A stretch of DNA of 64,000 bases from Actinomycetota bacterium (lineage in GTDB: Bacteria > Actinomycetota > Coriobacteriia > Anaerosomatales > Anaerosomataceae): the NCBI GenBank assembly GCA_009773565.1, contig WSXY01000001.1, positions 186,001 through 250,000 on the forward strand, in the 5' to 3' direction. The notes under the pieces are model-generated. The model saw only the letters and a program-made list of their open reading frames with translations. It ran no database searches and was not told the origin of the DNA. Positions 17,320 through 25,395 of the stretch are shown one piece after another. The first letter of the stretch is position 1, and each line of letters opens with the position of its first letter. Made by a program: the position numbers and the translations under genes.

Positions 17320-19020
17320 CTAGAGGTCGCGAATGAGCTTCGTGACAAACGCGGCCGCAAGGTCGAGATTCTCGGGCGAAACGGCGTCGCTCGTGTCCGT
17401 CTTCCAGTGCCAGTTCGGCAGACGACCATTGATGTCGAACGCCATGACGCTCATGGCGCGGAAGCCTCGCGCAAGCGCCGGAGTCGCGTCGGTGGAAAGC
17501 CCGCGATACGCGCGCCCGCGAATCGGCATCTCCTCTTCGCGCACGACGCGCTTAGCAAGTGAGGCAAGTCGGCGATCGCAATGATAGCGCCGGGCCATAC
17601 CCTCGCTGGTGACCCAGGCGACCGCTCCGGTCCCGACGTTGTCGAGATTGATGATGACGGCATCGCGGAGGTCGTCCTCATACGCGCTGAGGAACGCCTG
17701 CATGCCACACGTCCCGACCTCTTCGGCGCCGGTCGCAACGAACCACACTTCCTTCTCGACAAGCGCGCGGTCGACGCCGGACGTCACGCGGTGGCGGATT
17801 CTCGCAGCCTCGCCCGCGGCAAATCCGGGATCGTCGAACGCTGCTGTCTCGCCGGCGGTTCCACCCTTGAGCCCGAAGCCGTCCTCGTCCTCGTCGTCGT
17901 CATTGAGGTTGTCCCAATGGCCGATGCGCTTACCTTCGTGCCGAACGTCGAAGCCCTTTCCGACCCCGAGCCAATCGCGAAGACCGTGCTTCTCGGCGCG
18001 CTCCGAGGCCGGCGTGGAAGCAACAGGTGCTGCGGAGGCAGTCGGCTGCGGGGAGTCAGGGGCAAGTGCGTCCCAGTCATCGCCACCGAGGTCGAAGGTG
18101 ACCTGACCGCCGGCCGGCTTCGCAGGGCCGTCGTCGTCCCAGTCGAGATCGCCGAAGCTGCCAAGCGCCGGACGCCGGAGTTCTTCCTCGGTCGGTGCGA
18201 TTGGCGTGTACGAGAGGAGCGCGTCTTCGAGAACGACGTCCGCTTCGACTGCCGCCTCGACGTTTCGGCGGATCGGAAGATCGTTCGTGTAGCGCGACGG
18301 CTCGGCCTCGGCCTCGGGCACGGTGAGCTCCATCGCGCCAAGCAGTGCCGCGATGCCCGACGCGTTATCGTTGGCGCCGTCGACGGCACTCATGAACAGC
18401 TCGCGATGCACGTTGATGAGCAATGGCACGAGCAGGTAGGCGGCAACCGCAAGCGTCGCGTACCACGACCACGGGCGCCACGCCTTCGTCCACGGTAGCG
18501 CCGAGATGAAGATCACGACGGGCGTGAGGAACGTCGTCCACTTCAGGAGCGCGAAGGTGAGCGAGAAGTTCTTCACCATGCCCGGGCTAAACGCGAGACA
18601 CGACTTTGCGGAGTCGTAATGGGCTACGACGACGACCCGCTGGATCCGCTCATTGCGGCGAGCCCTCGGGATGTGACGGGCGATGATGTTCTGACTCGGG
18701 CCCTTTGGCATCAGGTTGCTGAGGCCCCAGCGTGTGTCGAGGTCCATCCACAAGAGGACGGCTGCGACGAGCGCCAGCACAAATGCCGGCCACCCGAGCC
18801 AGCGCGACAACACGGCCGCGCCAAGCGTGAGTGAGTGGTATATGACGTACGCCCACGCGTACGTGCGCGGGCACTCGAACTCCTGGCGCTCGACCTCGAG
18901 GCCACGTTCGCGGAAGACGCCCTCGATGTACTCGGCGGCCTGCGCTTCGGCATCGGTAGTGGCCGGACGTGGTCCGATCGTGTCAGCAAGCTGCTGGACA
19001 TGCTCCATGAGCTGGGACAT
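17320..19020 (-). CDS. M28 family peptidase with membrane segments and an acidic insertion
   Basis: A 566-aa protein. Residues 1-60 resemble the M28 N-terminus (QQLADTIGPRPATTDAEAQAA). Two or three hydrophobic segments (about 70-100, 155-180, 187-207) embed the first half in the membrane. Zinc-site motifs are in order: AHYDSAKS, DGANDNASG, the catalytic ATGAEEVGTCG, and a final NWHWKTD. Between DNASG and ATGAEE lies an insertion of more than 180 residues rich in Asp, Glu, Pro and Ala, unlike normal M28 aminopeptidases of about 300-450 aa. GGGAGGC precedes ATG 19020; an in-frame ATG 10 codons upstream has none. It probably releases N-terminal residues from peptides at the cell surface. Confidence 0.85.
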   Translation of the reverse strand: MSQLMEHVQQLADTIGPRPATTDAEAQAAEYIEGVFRERGLEVERQEFECPRTYAWAYVIYHSLTLGAAVLSRWLGWPAFVLALVAAVLLWMDLDTRWGLSNLMPKGPSQNIIARHIPRARRNERIQRVVVVAHYDSAKSCLAFSPGMVKNFSLTFALLKWTTFLTPVVIFISALPWTKAWRPWSWYATLAVAAYLLVPLLINVHRELFMSAVDGANDNASGIAALLGAMELTVPEAEAEPSRYTNDLPIRRNVEAAVEADVVLEDALLSYTPIAPTEEELRRPALGSFGDLDWDDDGPAKPAGGQVTFDLGGDDWDALAPDSPQPTASAAPVASTPASERAEKHGLRDWLGVGKGFDVRHEGKRIGHWDNLNDDDEDEDGFGLKGGTAGETAAFDDPGFAAGEAARIRHRVTSGVDRALVEKEVWFVATGAEEVGTCGMQAFLSAYEDDLRDAVIINLDNVGTGAVAWVTSEGMARRYHCDRRLASLAKRVVREEEMPIRGRAYRGLSTDATPALARGFRAMSVMAFDINGRLPNWHWKTDTSDAVSPENLDLAAAFVTKLIRDL

Positions 19021-19146
19021 CGAGCCTCCCGGAAGTGTTGGACGCTGCACAGAGAGGATTCCTCACTGCGCCCATGATAATCCACAACAGCCGCGAGAAA
19101 CGGAGTTCTGTTCCTAATGACAGGTGAAGCAGTCGCGAACACAACC

Positions 19147-20784
19147 TCACGCCGCGCCCAGGATCGTTGTGAGGTCCTCAGCGGCTGTTGCCGCAATCGG
19201 CTTGATGTCGAAGTTGTCCACGAGCACCTGCAGCACGGCGGGCGTGATGAACGCGGGCAGGGTGGGCCCGAGGCGGATATCGGTGATGCCGAGGTGGAGC
19301 AGCGTCAGGAGGATCGCGACAGCCTTCTGCTCGTACCACGAGAGGATCATCGAGAGCGGTAGTTCGTTCACGCCGACCTCGAATGCCTCGGCGAGCGCCA
19401 CGGCGATCTTGATTGCCGAGTAGGCGTCGTTGCACTGGCCCACGTCGAGTAGGCGCGGAATGCCGCCGATGTCACCGAGCTGACGATCGAAGAAGCGGAA
19501 CTTCCCGCACGCGAGCGTGAGGATGATGGTGTCGGCCGGGGCCTGCTCCACGAAGTCGGTGTAGTAGCTGCGTCCCGGTTTGGCGCCGTCGCACCCGCCA
19601 ACGAGGAAGAAGTGCTTGATCGCGCCGGACTTCACGGCCTCGATAACCGTGGGAGCGACCGCGAGCACCGCATTGCGGCCGAAGCCGACCATCACGGAGC
19701 CACCGTCAAGCTCGTCGGTGAAGCCAGGGAGCTCGAGTGCACGGTCGATGACGATCTGGAAGTCGCCGTTATCCACGTGGATCGCGCTCGGGTGCGCAAC
19801 GCGACCGGTCGCGAAGATATTGAAGGCGTACGTCTCGCGCGGGTTCTGGATGCAGTTGGTGGTCATGAGGATGGCGCCCGGGAACGCATCGAATTCCTTG
19901 CGTTGGTTCTGCCACGCAGTGCCGTAGTGCCCGTAGAAGTGCGGGTACTTCTTGAGCTCCGGGTAGCCGTGCGCCGGCAGCATCTCGCCGTGCGTGTAGA
20001 TGTCGATGCCGAGGCCAACGGTAGCGTCGAGCAGCTCTTTCAGGTCCTTGAGGTCGTGTCCCGAGACGACGATCGCCTTGTTGGGACGGTGGCCGAGCGG
20101 AACCGACGTTGGAACCGGATGCCCGTAAGCGCCCGTGTTCGCGGCATCGAGCAACTCCATGACCCACAGGTTGACCTCGCCGGTCTTGAGCGCGAGCGCG
20201 ACCCAGGCGTTCAAGTCGAGGCTCTTGTCAGAAAGCGCCGCGAGCAACTCGTGCATGAACATGTAGATTGCGGGGTTTTCATGCCCGAGGACGCGCGCGT
20301 GATCCGCATAAGCCGCAATACCCTTGAGGCCGTACACAGCGGTCTGCTGGAGCGCCCGGACATTCTCGTCGCTCTCACCGTCCGTGAAGAGGCCGACCGC
20401 TTCACCTTGCGCGACAAGCCCGGCGAGATCGTCGGCCGGCTCGAATACCACTGCAGGGTCTTCGGTCGAAACAACGCCACCCGCGGCCTCAACGGCCGTG
20501 CGCAGCGCCCGCTTCACACCGGAGCCCTCGCGGATGATGCCAGCCACGTGCTCAGCATCGAAATCGACATTCGTGACCGTCGTGAAGAGCGCCTGCGTCG
20601 TGAATACGTCAGCCGCATGATCGACGACTCCGGCCTTCGCGCCAGCGACCGCAAGAGCCGCGATCCCCTTTACCTGATGAATCAGCAGATCCTGCAGTGC
20701 CGCAACCTCAGGCGACTTCCCACACACCCCCACCCTCGTACATGCGATACCCCCCGAAGTCTGTTCACACTGATTGCAGAACAT
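19147..20784 (-). CDS. hcp: Hydroxylamine reductase / hybrid-cluster protein
   Basis: A 545-aa Hcp. The N-terminal [4Fe-4S] motif is MFCNQCEQTSGGIACTRVGVC, spacing C-x2-C-x8-C-x5-C, as in class I Hcp from strict anaerobes and not the enterobacterial type. Hybrid-cluster ligands are visible in 'HGEMLPAHGYPEL', 'TTNCIQNP', 'FLVGGCDG', 'ILTLACGKFRF' and 'DVGQCNDA'. Hcp reduces nitric oxide or hydroxylamine and trans-nitrosylates proteins under anaerobic nitrosative stress. GAGGAGATCGT precedes ATG 20784; the open frame continuing upstream is repeat DNA. Fed electrons probably by the ferredoxin encoded just upstream; regulated by the divergent Crp/Fnr protein. Confidence 0.96.
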   Translation of the reverse strand: MFCNQCEQTSGGIACTRVGVCGKSPEVAALQDLLIHQVKGIAALAVAGAKAGVVDHAADVFTTQALFTTVTNVDFDAEHVAGIIREGSGVKRALRTAVEAAGGVVSTEDPAVVFEPADDLAGLVAQGEAVGLFTDGESDENVRALQQTAVYGLKGIAAYADHARVLGHENPAIYMFMHELLAALSDKSLDLNAWVALALKTGEVNLWVMELLDAANTGAYGHPVPTSVPLGHRPNKAIVVSGHDLKDLKELLDATVGLGIDIYTHGEMLPAHGYPELKKYPHFYGHYGTAWQNQRKEFDAFPGAILMTTNCIQNPRETYAFNIFATGRVAHPSAIHVDNGDFQIVIDRALELPGFTDELDGGSVMVGFGRNAVLAVAPTVIEAVKSGAIKHFFLVGGCDGAKPGRSYYTDFVEQAPADTIILTLACGKFRFFDRQLGDIGGIPRLLDVGQCNDAYSAIKIAVALAEAFEVGVNELPLSMILSWYEQKAVAILLTLLHLGITDIRLGPTLPAFITPAVLQVLVDNFDIKPIAATAAEDLTTILGAA

Positions 20785-20837
20785 ACGATCTCCTCTCGTA
20801 GATGGATGCTGTGAAAGCGAACCGCCGGCAACCGGTG

Positions 20838-20935
20838 CGGTGTGAAGTACGAGTGTGAATCTGCGATGACGTGGCGGTTCGGCGTACAGGTCGAGCGCGA
20901 GCCTGCGATGAGGTGGCGGCTCGCGGTGTCGGTCC
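20838..20935. repeat. Imperfect tandem repeat (about 42-bp unit) upstream of hcp
   Basis: Two and a half degenerate copies of a unit containing CTGCGATGANGTGGCGG and an adjacent GTNNNGAGYGYGA stretch. The 240-bp space between hcp and the ferredoxin gene is otherwise unusual in an operon with tight spacing. No coding function is apparent. Confidence 0.4.
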
Positions 20936-20950
20936 CAGGCGAGTTCCGCA

Positions 20951-20970
20951 GGCGGGGCTTCAGCCCCGCC
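20951..20970 (-). terminator. GC-rich hairpin between ferredoxin and hcp
   Basis: GGCGGGGC and GCCCCGCC form an 8-bp stem with a TTCA tetraloop 54 nt after the ferredoxin stop. There is no T run. It may attenuate or stabilise the mRNA segment so that hcp and fdx are made in different amounts. Confidence 0.4.
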
Positions 20971-21024
20971 GAGGACTGTCTGAGCATGGGACTGATACCG
21001 CGAGCCGGCGCCGCACACGTGGAC

Positions 21025-21411
21025 TTACCCGTGGATCAGCGAAGGCAAGCACCGAGTGCACACCCACTCGCTCCGCCCCTGCTGCCTCACCGGCAACAGC
21101 GACGCGCTGTCCTCATCAGCCCCGCACTGAAAGCACACCTGCGGGATGTACGTCCTCTGCTTCTCAGCGATGATCGGCTCGGCAGCCGCGTGATCGAACG
21201 GCACGGCTTCGCGCACCTCTATCGTGAGCGCACCGGTCGGGCAGACGCCAAGACAGAAGCCGGCGCCGTCGCAGATCTCCTCGCGAACGACCTTCGCCTT
21301 GCCGCCGACCATGACGATTGCACCCTCGGCGCACGGCGAGACACAAGCTCCACAGCCGGTGCAGAGCGCCTCGTCGATGTGAACGATCTGTCGTGTGATG
21401 GTGGTGCTCAT
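21025..21411 (-). CDS. Ferredoxin-like 4Fe-4S protein with C-terminal zinc knuckles
   Basis: A 128-aa protein. The first cluster motif is complete (CTGCGACVSPC). The second, CDGAGFCLGVCP, lacks the second cysteine (Ala in its place), as in a related family of Hcp-linked ferredoxins, so it may bind a 3Fe-4S or a differently ligated cluster. The C-terminal third adds CFQC and CTRC, probably a zinc ribbon. It is likely the electron donor to Hcp, encoded directly upstream of it and 27 nt after the YgbA-like gene. Confidence 0.85.
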   Translation of the reverse strand: MSTTITRQIVHIDEALCTGCGACVSPCAEGAIVMVGGKAKVVREEICDGAGFCLGVCPTGALTIEVREAVPFDHAAAEPIIAEKQRTYIPQVCFQCGADEDSASLLPVRQQGRSEWVCTRCLPSLIHG

Positions 21412-21438
21412 GGGGATTCCCTTCTCGCGGTCGGACGC

Positions 21439-21882
21439 CTACGCGTCCCGGTGTTGCTTCCGATACTTGAGCGCTTCGAGCGCATGCTTGATGCCGGCGA
21501 TCGCATACCCGTGCCACACAGAGCGCGGACCGCTGTAGCGCATCATCGTCCGCTGCCATGCGAGTTTATCGGGCTTGTAGCACTGCGTGTCGCAGTGAGC
21601 ACAGAACGGCTTCGGATCCCTCGCGCAATACGCGCGGCGCTTCTCGGCATAGCGGAGGTGCTCCGCGCACTCATCGCACAGAACCGGCGTCTTTCGGGTG
21701 TAGACGCCGAGCGTTGCGGCATCGCTCTGGAGAGCAGCTCGCACGCGATCAGCGTGGTTGCCCTCGCAGTAGATACCGACGAAATCGCCGACGGTTCGCG
21801 TGTCCGCCCGCACGTGCGCGTCACTCATGCGCTCGCGGAACCGCTCGTTCATCGCCGTACCGCCCATCCGCATTCCTTTCAT
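21439..21882 (-). CDS. Nitrous-oxide-stimulated promoter family protein (YgbA-like)
   Basis: A 147-aa protein with the family pattern: 'TVGDFVGIYCEGNH', 'LCDECAEHLRYAEKR', then CAHCDTQCYKP and 'RTMMRYSGPRSVWHGYAIAGIKH'. The paired cysteines (C-x2-C at LCDEC, CAHCDTQC) suggest a metal site. In enterobacteria ygbA is under NsrR control and supports recovery from nitric oxide; here the same link is made by its place at the head of the ygbA-fdx-hcp operon. The start is uncertain: ATGs at 21882, 21873, 21867 and 21852 are in frame and none has a strong ribosome-binding site. Confidence 0.82.
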   Translation of the reverse strand: MKGMRMGGTAMNERFRERMSDAHVRADTRTVGDFVGIYCEGNHADRVRAALQSDAATLGVYTRKTPVLCDECAEHLRYAEKRRAYCARDPKPFCAHCDTQCYKPDKLAWQRTMMRYSGPRSVWHGYAIAGIKHALEALKYRKQHRDA

Positions 21883-21922
21883 CGCCTGGATAGAAGAGTA
21901 CTGTCAGGGTTCGCGACGCGCC

Positions 21923-21936
21923 TTGACTCATGTCAA
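21923..21936. promoter_or_regulatory. FNR/HcpR-type palindromic operator
   Basis: TTGACTCATGTCAA is a perfect TTGAC-N4-GTCAA palindrome, midway between the divergent ygbA-fdx-hcp operon and the Crp/Fnr gene. This matches the general consensus bound by FNR-like and HcpR regulators. One site could control both directions. Confidence 0.75.
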
Positions 21937-21968
21937 ACTCGCCAAAGTAGTCAACTGAGGAGATATCC

Positions 21969-22682
21969 GTGTCAGACAGCGCCGCACGCCCCGACGTGCT
22001 TTCCGCCTTCCGCGCATGCCGATTATGGCGTGCCGCGAGCGATGAGGCCGTCACCCGCCTCGCGGGGATGGCGCGCGTTCAGCAGTCAGCGCGAGGAGCG
22101 CTGCTCGCAAGCGAAGGGGAACCGGCGAGCGAACTCGGCATCGTTGTGTCCGGCAAGGCGCGCGTCTTCCACCTCCAGGCGGACGGCCGCACCATCACGC
22201 TCGAGACGGTGGAGTCCGGCGAGCCGTTCGCAGCTGTGGCGGCACTCGCCGGCGGCCGCAACCCCGCAAACGTCGACGCATCGACCGCGGTGACTGTCGC
22301 ATGGCTGGACCGTGAGCGACTCTTCGACCTACTCGCCGAGGAACCCGGCATCACGCGCGGCCTCATTGGCGACCTCGCGGGACGCGTCATCAACCTCACG
22401 AGCGTCGTTCAGTCGCTCGCCCTCGACGTGCCTGGCCGTCTTGCGCGCTACCTCTTCCAGCGCTCACTCGCCGTGGGCGAGGCGACATCCGAAGGGCTTC
22501 GGGTCTCACTTGGCATGACGAAGAGTGAGCTGGCATCGTCACTTGGCACCGTGCCAGAAACGTTGTCGCGCGCGCTCGCACGCCTGCGCGACGAGGATGT
22601 GCTCGTCGTTCGAGGCTCGGAGGTCGTTGTTCTCGATGTGGGGGCGCTTGCCCGGCTTGGCGCCGGCTACGAAGAGGGCTGA
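21969..22682 (+). CDS. Crp/Fnr-family regulator, probable HcpR-type nitrosative-stress activator
   Basis: A 237-aa protein. The cyclic-nucleotide-binding-like sensor domain covers about residues 10-130 (GALLASEGEPASELGIVVSG). A long dimerisation helix follows, then a winged helix with the recognition region 'MTKSELASSLGTVPETLSR'. There is no N-terminal cysteine cluster as in Fnr, consistent with a haem-type or other NO sensor (HcpR). GTG 21969 follows GAGGAGA. The TTGAC-N4-GTCAA palindrome 33 bp upstream and the divergent hcp operon define the likely regulon. Confidence 0.85.
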   Translation: MSDSAARPDVLSAFRACRLWRAASDEAVTRLAGMARVQQSARGALLASEGEPASELGIVVSGKARVFHLQADGRTITLETVESGEPFAAVAALAGGRNPANVDASTAVTVAWLDRERLFDLLAEEPGITRGLIGDLAGRVINLTSVVQSLALDVPGRLARYLFQRSLAVGEATSEGLRVSLGMTKSELASSLGTVPETLSRALARLRDEDVLVVRGSEVVVLDVGALARLGAGYEEG

Positions 22683-22686
22683 TTCC

Positions 22687-22721
22687 CTCTCGCGCCCCGC
22701 ACGACCGGGCAGATGCGAGAG
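22687..22721. terminator. Convergent stem-loop
   Basis: CTCTCGC (22687-22693) pairs with GCGAGAG (22715-22721) between the stops of the Crp/Fnr gene and the deacetylase gene. The stem is moderate and there is no T run. Confidence 0.4.
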
Positions 22722-22724
22722 CCG

Positions 22725-23477
22725 CTACGGCTTGCGAAGATCATCAAGCGTAACGAACGTGTAGCCGCGATCCCGGAGCGCGTCGATGATGAGAGGGAGG
22801 TCCTCGAGTGTCTGCTCAGCGTGGGGGCTACCGTCATGCATAAGGATGACGTCGCCCGGCCTGATGCTCTCGACGTACTTCAAGACTCGTTCGGCCTGTG
22901 GGGCAACCTCGAAGAACGTGCGCTTGTCATAGGCCGACGACCACGCAACATAGACACCACCGTCCTGCCAGATGCGGAGTAGGGCCAGCGGACTGATTCT
23001 CCCAGCTGGCGCGCGAAGATAGCGCACGCGGCCTGTGAGGTCGCCGCCCAACTGCTTTACGACGTCGGCCTCGCCTAGATACAACTCCTCGATCTGCTGA
23101 TCTGCCGAAAACCCACGCATATTCCGGTGAGAGCGTGAATGAGAAGCCACTATGTGGTGCTCGTCGTAGGCGCGATAGTTGATACGCGGAATTGTGGCGG
23201 ACCGGTTTCCTGACACAAAGAACATGGCCGGAACATCGCGACTCTTGAGAATCTCCAGAGTTCGAGGCGTGGAGACAGGGTCGGGTCCATCATCGAACGT
23301 AAGGACTACGACCTTCTCGCAGGTCGGCCACCTGGTGATATAGGCCGCATGCATGACCTGCCCTGCTGCAAGGGCTGAGAAGCCGACCACCACCGTCGCC
23401 AGACAGGCGGCGGCCGGCCATGAAAGCACCTTCGCCCAGAATCGGGAAGGAAAGCGTTTCGACACTTCCACGCTCAA
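22725..23477 (-). CDS. Polysaccharide deacetylase (NodB domain), membrane anchored
   Basis: A 250-aa protein. A signal anchor (residues 18-45, CLATVVVGFSALAAGQV) is followed by a NodB catalytic domain with all five motif regions: TFDDGPDP (catalytic Asp and metal Asp), HSRSH (metal His pair), YLRAPAG, a Trp-containing strand and GDVILMHDG. It removes acetyl groups from N-acetylglucosamine in peptidoglycan or an exopolysaccharide outside the cell. The listed start is TTG; a GTG two codons later is also possible after GGGGAGG. It is the last of three leftward genes. Confidence 0.9.
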   Translation of the reverse strand: MSVEVSKRFPSRFWAKVLSWPAAACLATVVVGFSALAAGQVMHAAYITRWPTCEKVVVLTFDDGPDPVSTPRTLEILKSRDVPAMFFVSGNRSATIPRINYRAYDEHHIVASHSRSHRNMRGFSADQQIEELYLGEADVVKQLGGDLTGRVRYLRAPAGRISPLALLRIWQDGGVYVAWSSAYDKRTFFEVAPQAERVLKYVESIRPGDVILMHDGSPHAEQTLEDLPLIIDALRDRGYTFVTLDDLRKP

Positions 23478-23521
23478 GACGTGCAGCCTCCCCCTGGGCA
23501 GCAGCCGCCGCTACGCGTCGG

Positions 23522-24265
23522 TCACGATGATGAACGATCCTTTGCGATGCGCGTCTTCACCGCGTCGGTACCCTTCTGCAACGTGCCGGCCAGGAGGAAT
23601 CCCCAGAGCAAGATGGCCGAGGCGACCATCTCGCCCGGATACAGGCCGACCGTGTTCCCCGCGCGCGCCATCGAGCCCGCACCGGCGATGATGAGCGTGC
23701 CGATGATGATGAGCACGTTCGCCCACACGCGATAACGGAACTCCTTCTTCGGCAGGAACTTGATGATCGACCATGCAGAACCGCCGATAAGCAAGAGCGA
23801 CCCGCTGATGTTGAACGGCAGCGACATCAGGCGGGGGAACGAACTGCCCGACCCGAGCGCCGTGCCCCCGACGGTGATGCCGGCGACTAGGTTCTCGGTG
23901 ATGAGTTGGGTCTTAAAGACACCACCCAGGAAGATGCCGAGGCAGAAGATGACGAATCCCAGATACAGGTTGGGGAGCGTACGCTTCTTGGTGATGAGGT
24001 AGAGCGTACCCAGGCCGAGGAATCCCACCATTGAGGCTGCCATCACGATGTAGAACCGATAGACCGTCGGATTCCAGGTGCCGGTGTACTCAGAGACCGC
24101 CTCCATGACCGCCGCAACCGCGTAGAAGAGGAAACCGACTGCCCATGCGAGCTGATGTGGCTTGCGTCGCTCGTACCATTGTTTGACGAGCAGTCCCACG
24201 TATACGAAGCCGAGTGCAGCCGTCAGCGTCGGCCACCACCATGCAGACCAGAAGCCGCTATCCAT
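23522..24265 (-). CDS. Seven-span integral membrane protein, function unknown
   Basis: A 247-aa protein of six to eight hydrophobic helices with short loops ('KQWYERRKPHQLAWAVGFL', 'EYTGTWNPTVYRFYIV', 'KKEFRYRVWANVLIIIGTL'). The short basic loops indicate a cytoplasmic face. The general look (Trp/Tyr in first loops, paired helices) is like sensory or heme-type 7TM domains, but no catalytic domain is attached and I do not recognise the family. It lies between a coiled membrane-anchored protein and a cell-wall deacetylase, so a cell-envelope role is possible. Confidence 0.65.
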   Translation of the reverse strand: MDSGFWSAWWWPTLTAALGFVYVGLLVKQWYERRKPHQLAWAVGFLFYAVAAVMEAVSEYTGTWNPTVYRFYIVMAASMVGFLGLGTLYLITKKRTLPNLYLGFVIFCLGIFLGGVFKTQLITENLVAGITVGGTALGSGSSFPRLMSLPFNISGSLLLIGGSAWSIIKFLPKKEFRYRVWANVLIIIGTLIIAGAGSMARAGNTVGLYPGEMVASAILLWGFLLAGTLQKGTDAVKTRIAKDRSSS

Positions 24266-24299
24266 ATCGATGTCCCCTCCCGTTGCCTGAACCCGTCAG

Positions 24300-25247
24300 T
24301 CACCGCGCTGTCGCGGCTGCTTTCACGAGCAAATCGGCCCCACGGGCCGCATCGCGCGCTTCAAAATAGCGGCCCATGCCAGCCTTGGTGAGTTCGTCAT
24401 ACACCGTCGCGAGCGCGGAGACCGGGGTTCCCGGAAGTGCTTCGGCCAGTTTGACGACTTTCGCCTCATCGGCATTGTATGCGTCAAGGAGCATATTCGC
24501 ATCGGCGACTTTGCCCGCAAGCCAGGTAGCGTCGATTGCCTGCGATTGCACGATCAGCTTCAGCCTCGCATCAAGGTAGGCCCGAAACGGCGTCATGTCC
24601 GCTTCAGGCATGCGGGCGGTCACTGGTTCGAGAAGCGAGCGGGCTGTTGTGTACGTCATCGCCGCCTGCTTCGAAAGGACCGTCGACTGCTCAACGCCCG
24701 CCTTCGTGTGCTTGTTGTACTGCGCTACCGCATCTACCGTCAGCGTCTCTGCACCGGATGCGAGGATCCATGCGGTTCGGGCCTGCTCAAGAACGGCCGC
24801 TGCCCGCTCATCAACCTGCAGGATCACAGCGCCCTCGGTCATCATCGTGGCCCGGGCATCCACCGATGTGCGGAGCGCCACGGCCAGAGGGCGATCCGCT
24901 TCCGCCAACGCTGGGCCGGCGAGATCGAGCTCTTCGCGAGCTCGCGTGAGCAAAAGGTGTGCATCGCTCGCGCTTATGCGCGCCTTGGCCGCTGTTACGA
25001 CGAGCGCGGTCGTGATCTCGCTCCGAACGGCTGCGTCGACGGCGATTACCGAAGGTTCGGCCTCCGAGAGAAGCCGCGCCGCCTCGTCGATGTGTCTGCG
25101 TGCTACACGTGTGCGATCGAGCGCGATGTACCCAAAGGCGCCGCCCGCAACAAGTGTGATCACCACGAGCCCGATGCCAAGCCTCCGCCACCAGCGAGTC
25201 CCCGGTTGGGCTTCTCCGGTGCTCTTCACGCCAACACTCTGAACCAT
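24300..25247 (-). CDS. Membrane-anchored alpha-helical extracytoplasmic protein
   Basis: A 315-aa protein, start ATG 25247 with GAGGAGGAG upstream. A basic N-terminus and one transmembrane helix (RRLGIGLVVITLVAGGAFGYIAL) are followed by about 270 residues of Ala-rich amphipathic helix (for example 'ARRHIDEAARLLSEAEPSV', 'DERAAAVLEQARTAWILASG'). This resembles extracellular four-helix or sensor bundles but no enzymatic motif is visible. It heads a leftward group with the 7TM protein and the deacetylase (34 and 44 nt spacing). The frame open upstream to 25523 is spurious. Confidence 0.6.
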   Translation of the reverse strand: MVQSVGVKSTGEAQPGTRWWRRLGIGLVVITLVAGGAFGYIALDRTRVARRHIDEAARLLSEAEPSVIAVDAAVRSEITTALVVTAAKARISASDAHLLLTRAREELDLAGPALAEADRPLAVALRTSVDARATMMTEGAVILQVDERAAAVLEQARTAWILASGAETLTVDAVAQYNKHTKAGVEQSTVLSKQAAMTYTTARSLLEPVTARMPEADMTPFRAYLDARLKLIVQSQAIDATWLAGKVADANMLLDAYNADEAKVVKLAEALPGTPVSALATVYDELTKAGMGRYFEARDAARGADLLVKAAATAR

Positions 25248-25368
25248 AGCTCCTCCTCGGATGAGTCGGGTATCAAGCATCCGGCTCCGTGGACTAGTGC
25301 TCCGTCCTTTGTAGACCCACCGACGGCTGGCGACAAGGGCATCCGACTCTACCCCCGAGAAGCAAAGG

Positions 25369-25385
25369 TTGGCACGCACATTGCT
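25369..25385 (+). promoter_or_regulatory. Sigma-54 (RpoN) promoter consensus
   Basis: TTGGCACGCACATTGCT matches the sigma-54 consensus YTGGCACG-N4-TTGCW at every fixed position, with the invariant GG at -24 (25371-25372) and GC at -12 (25383-25384). The predicted start of transcription is near 25396. RpoN is uncommon in Actinobacteria, so presence of rpoN in this genome is the key test. Confidence 0.6.
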
Positions 25386-25395
25386 TGCATACTTG

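Noticed and set aside
20785-21018. Upstream in-frame extension of hcp (78 codons)
   Set aside because: It encodes repeat-derived Arg/Pro/His-rich sequence, has no start signal, and all Hcp proteins start at MFCNQC; ATG 20784 has a strong SD.
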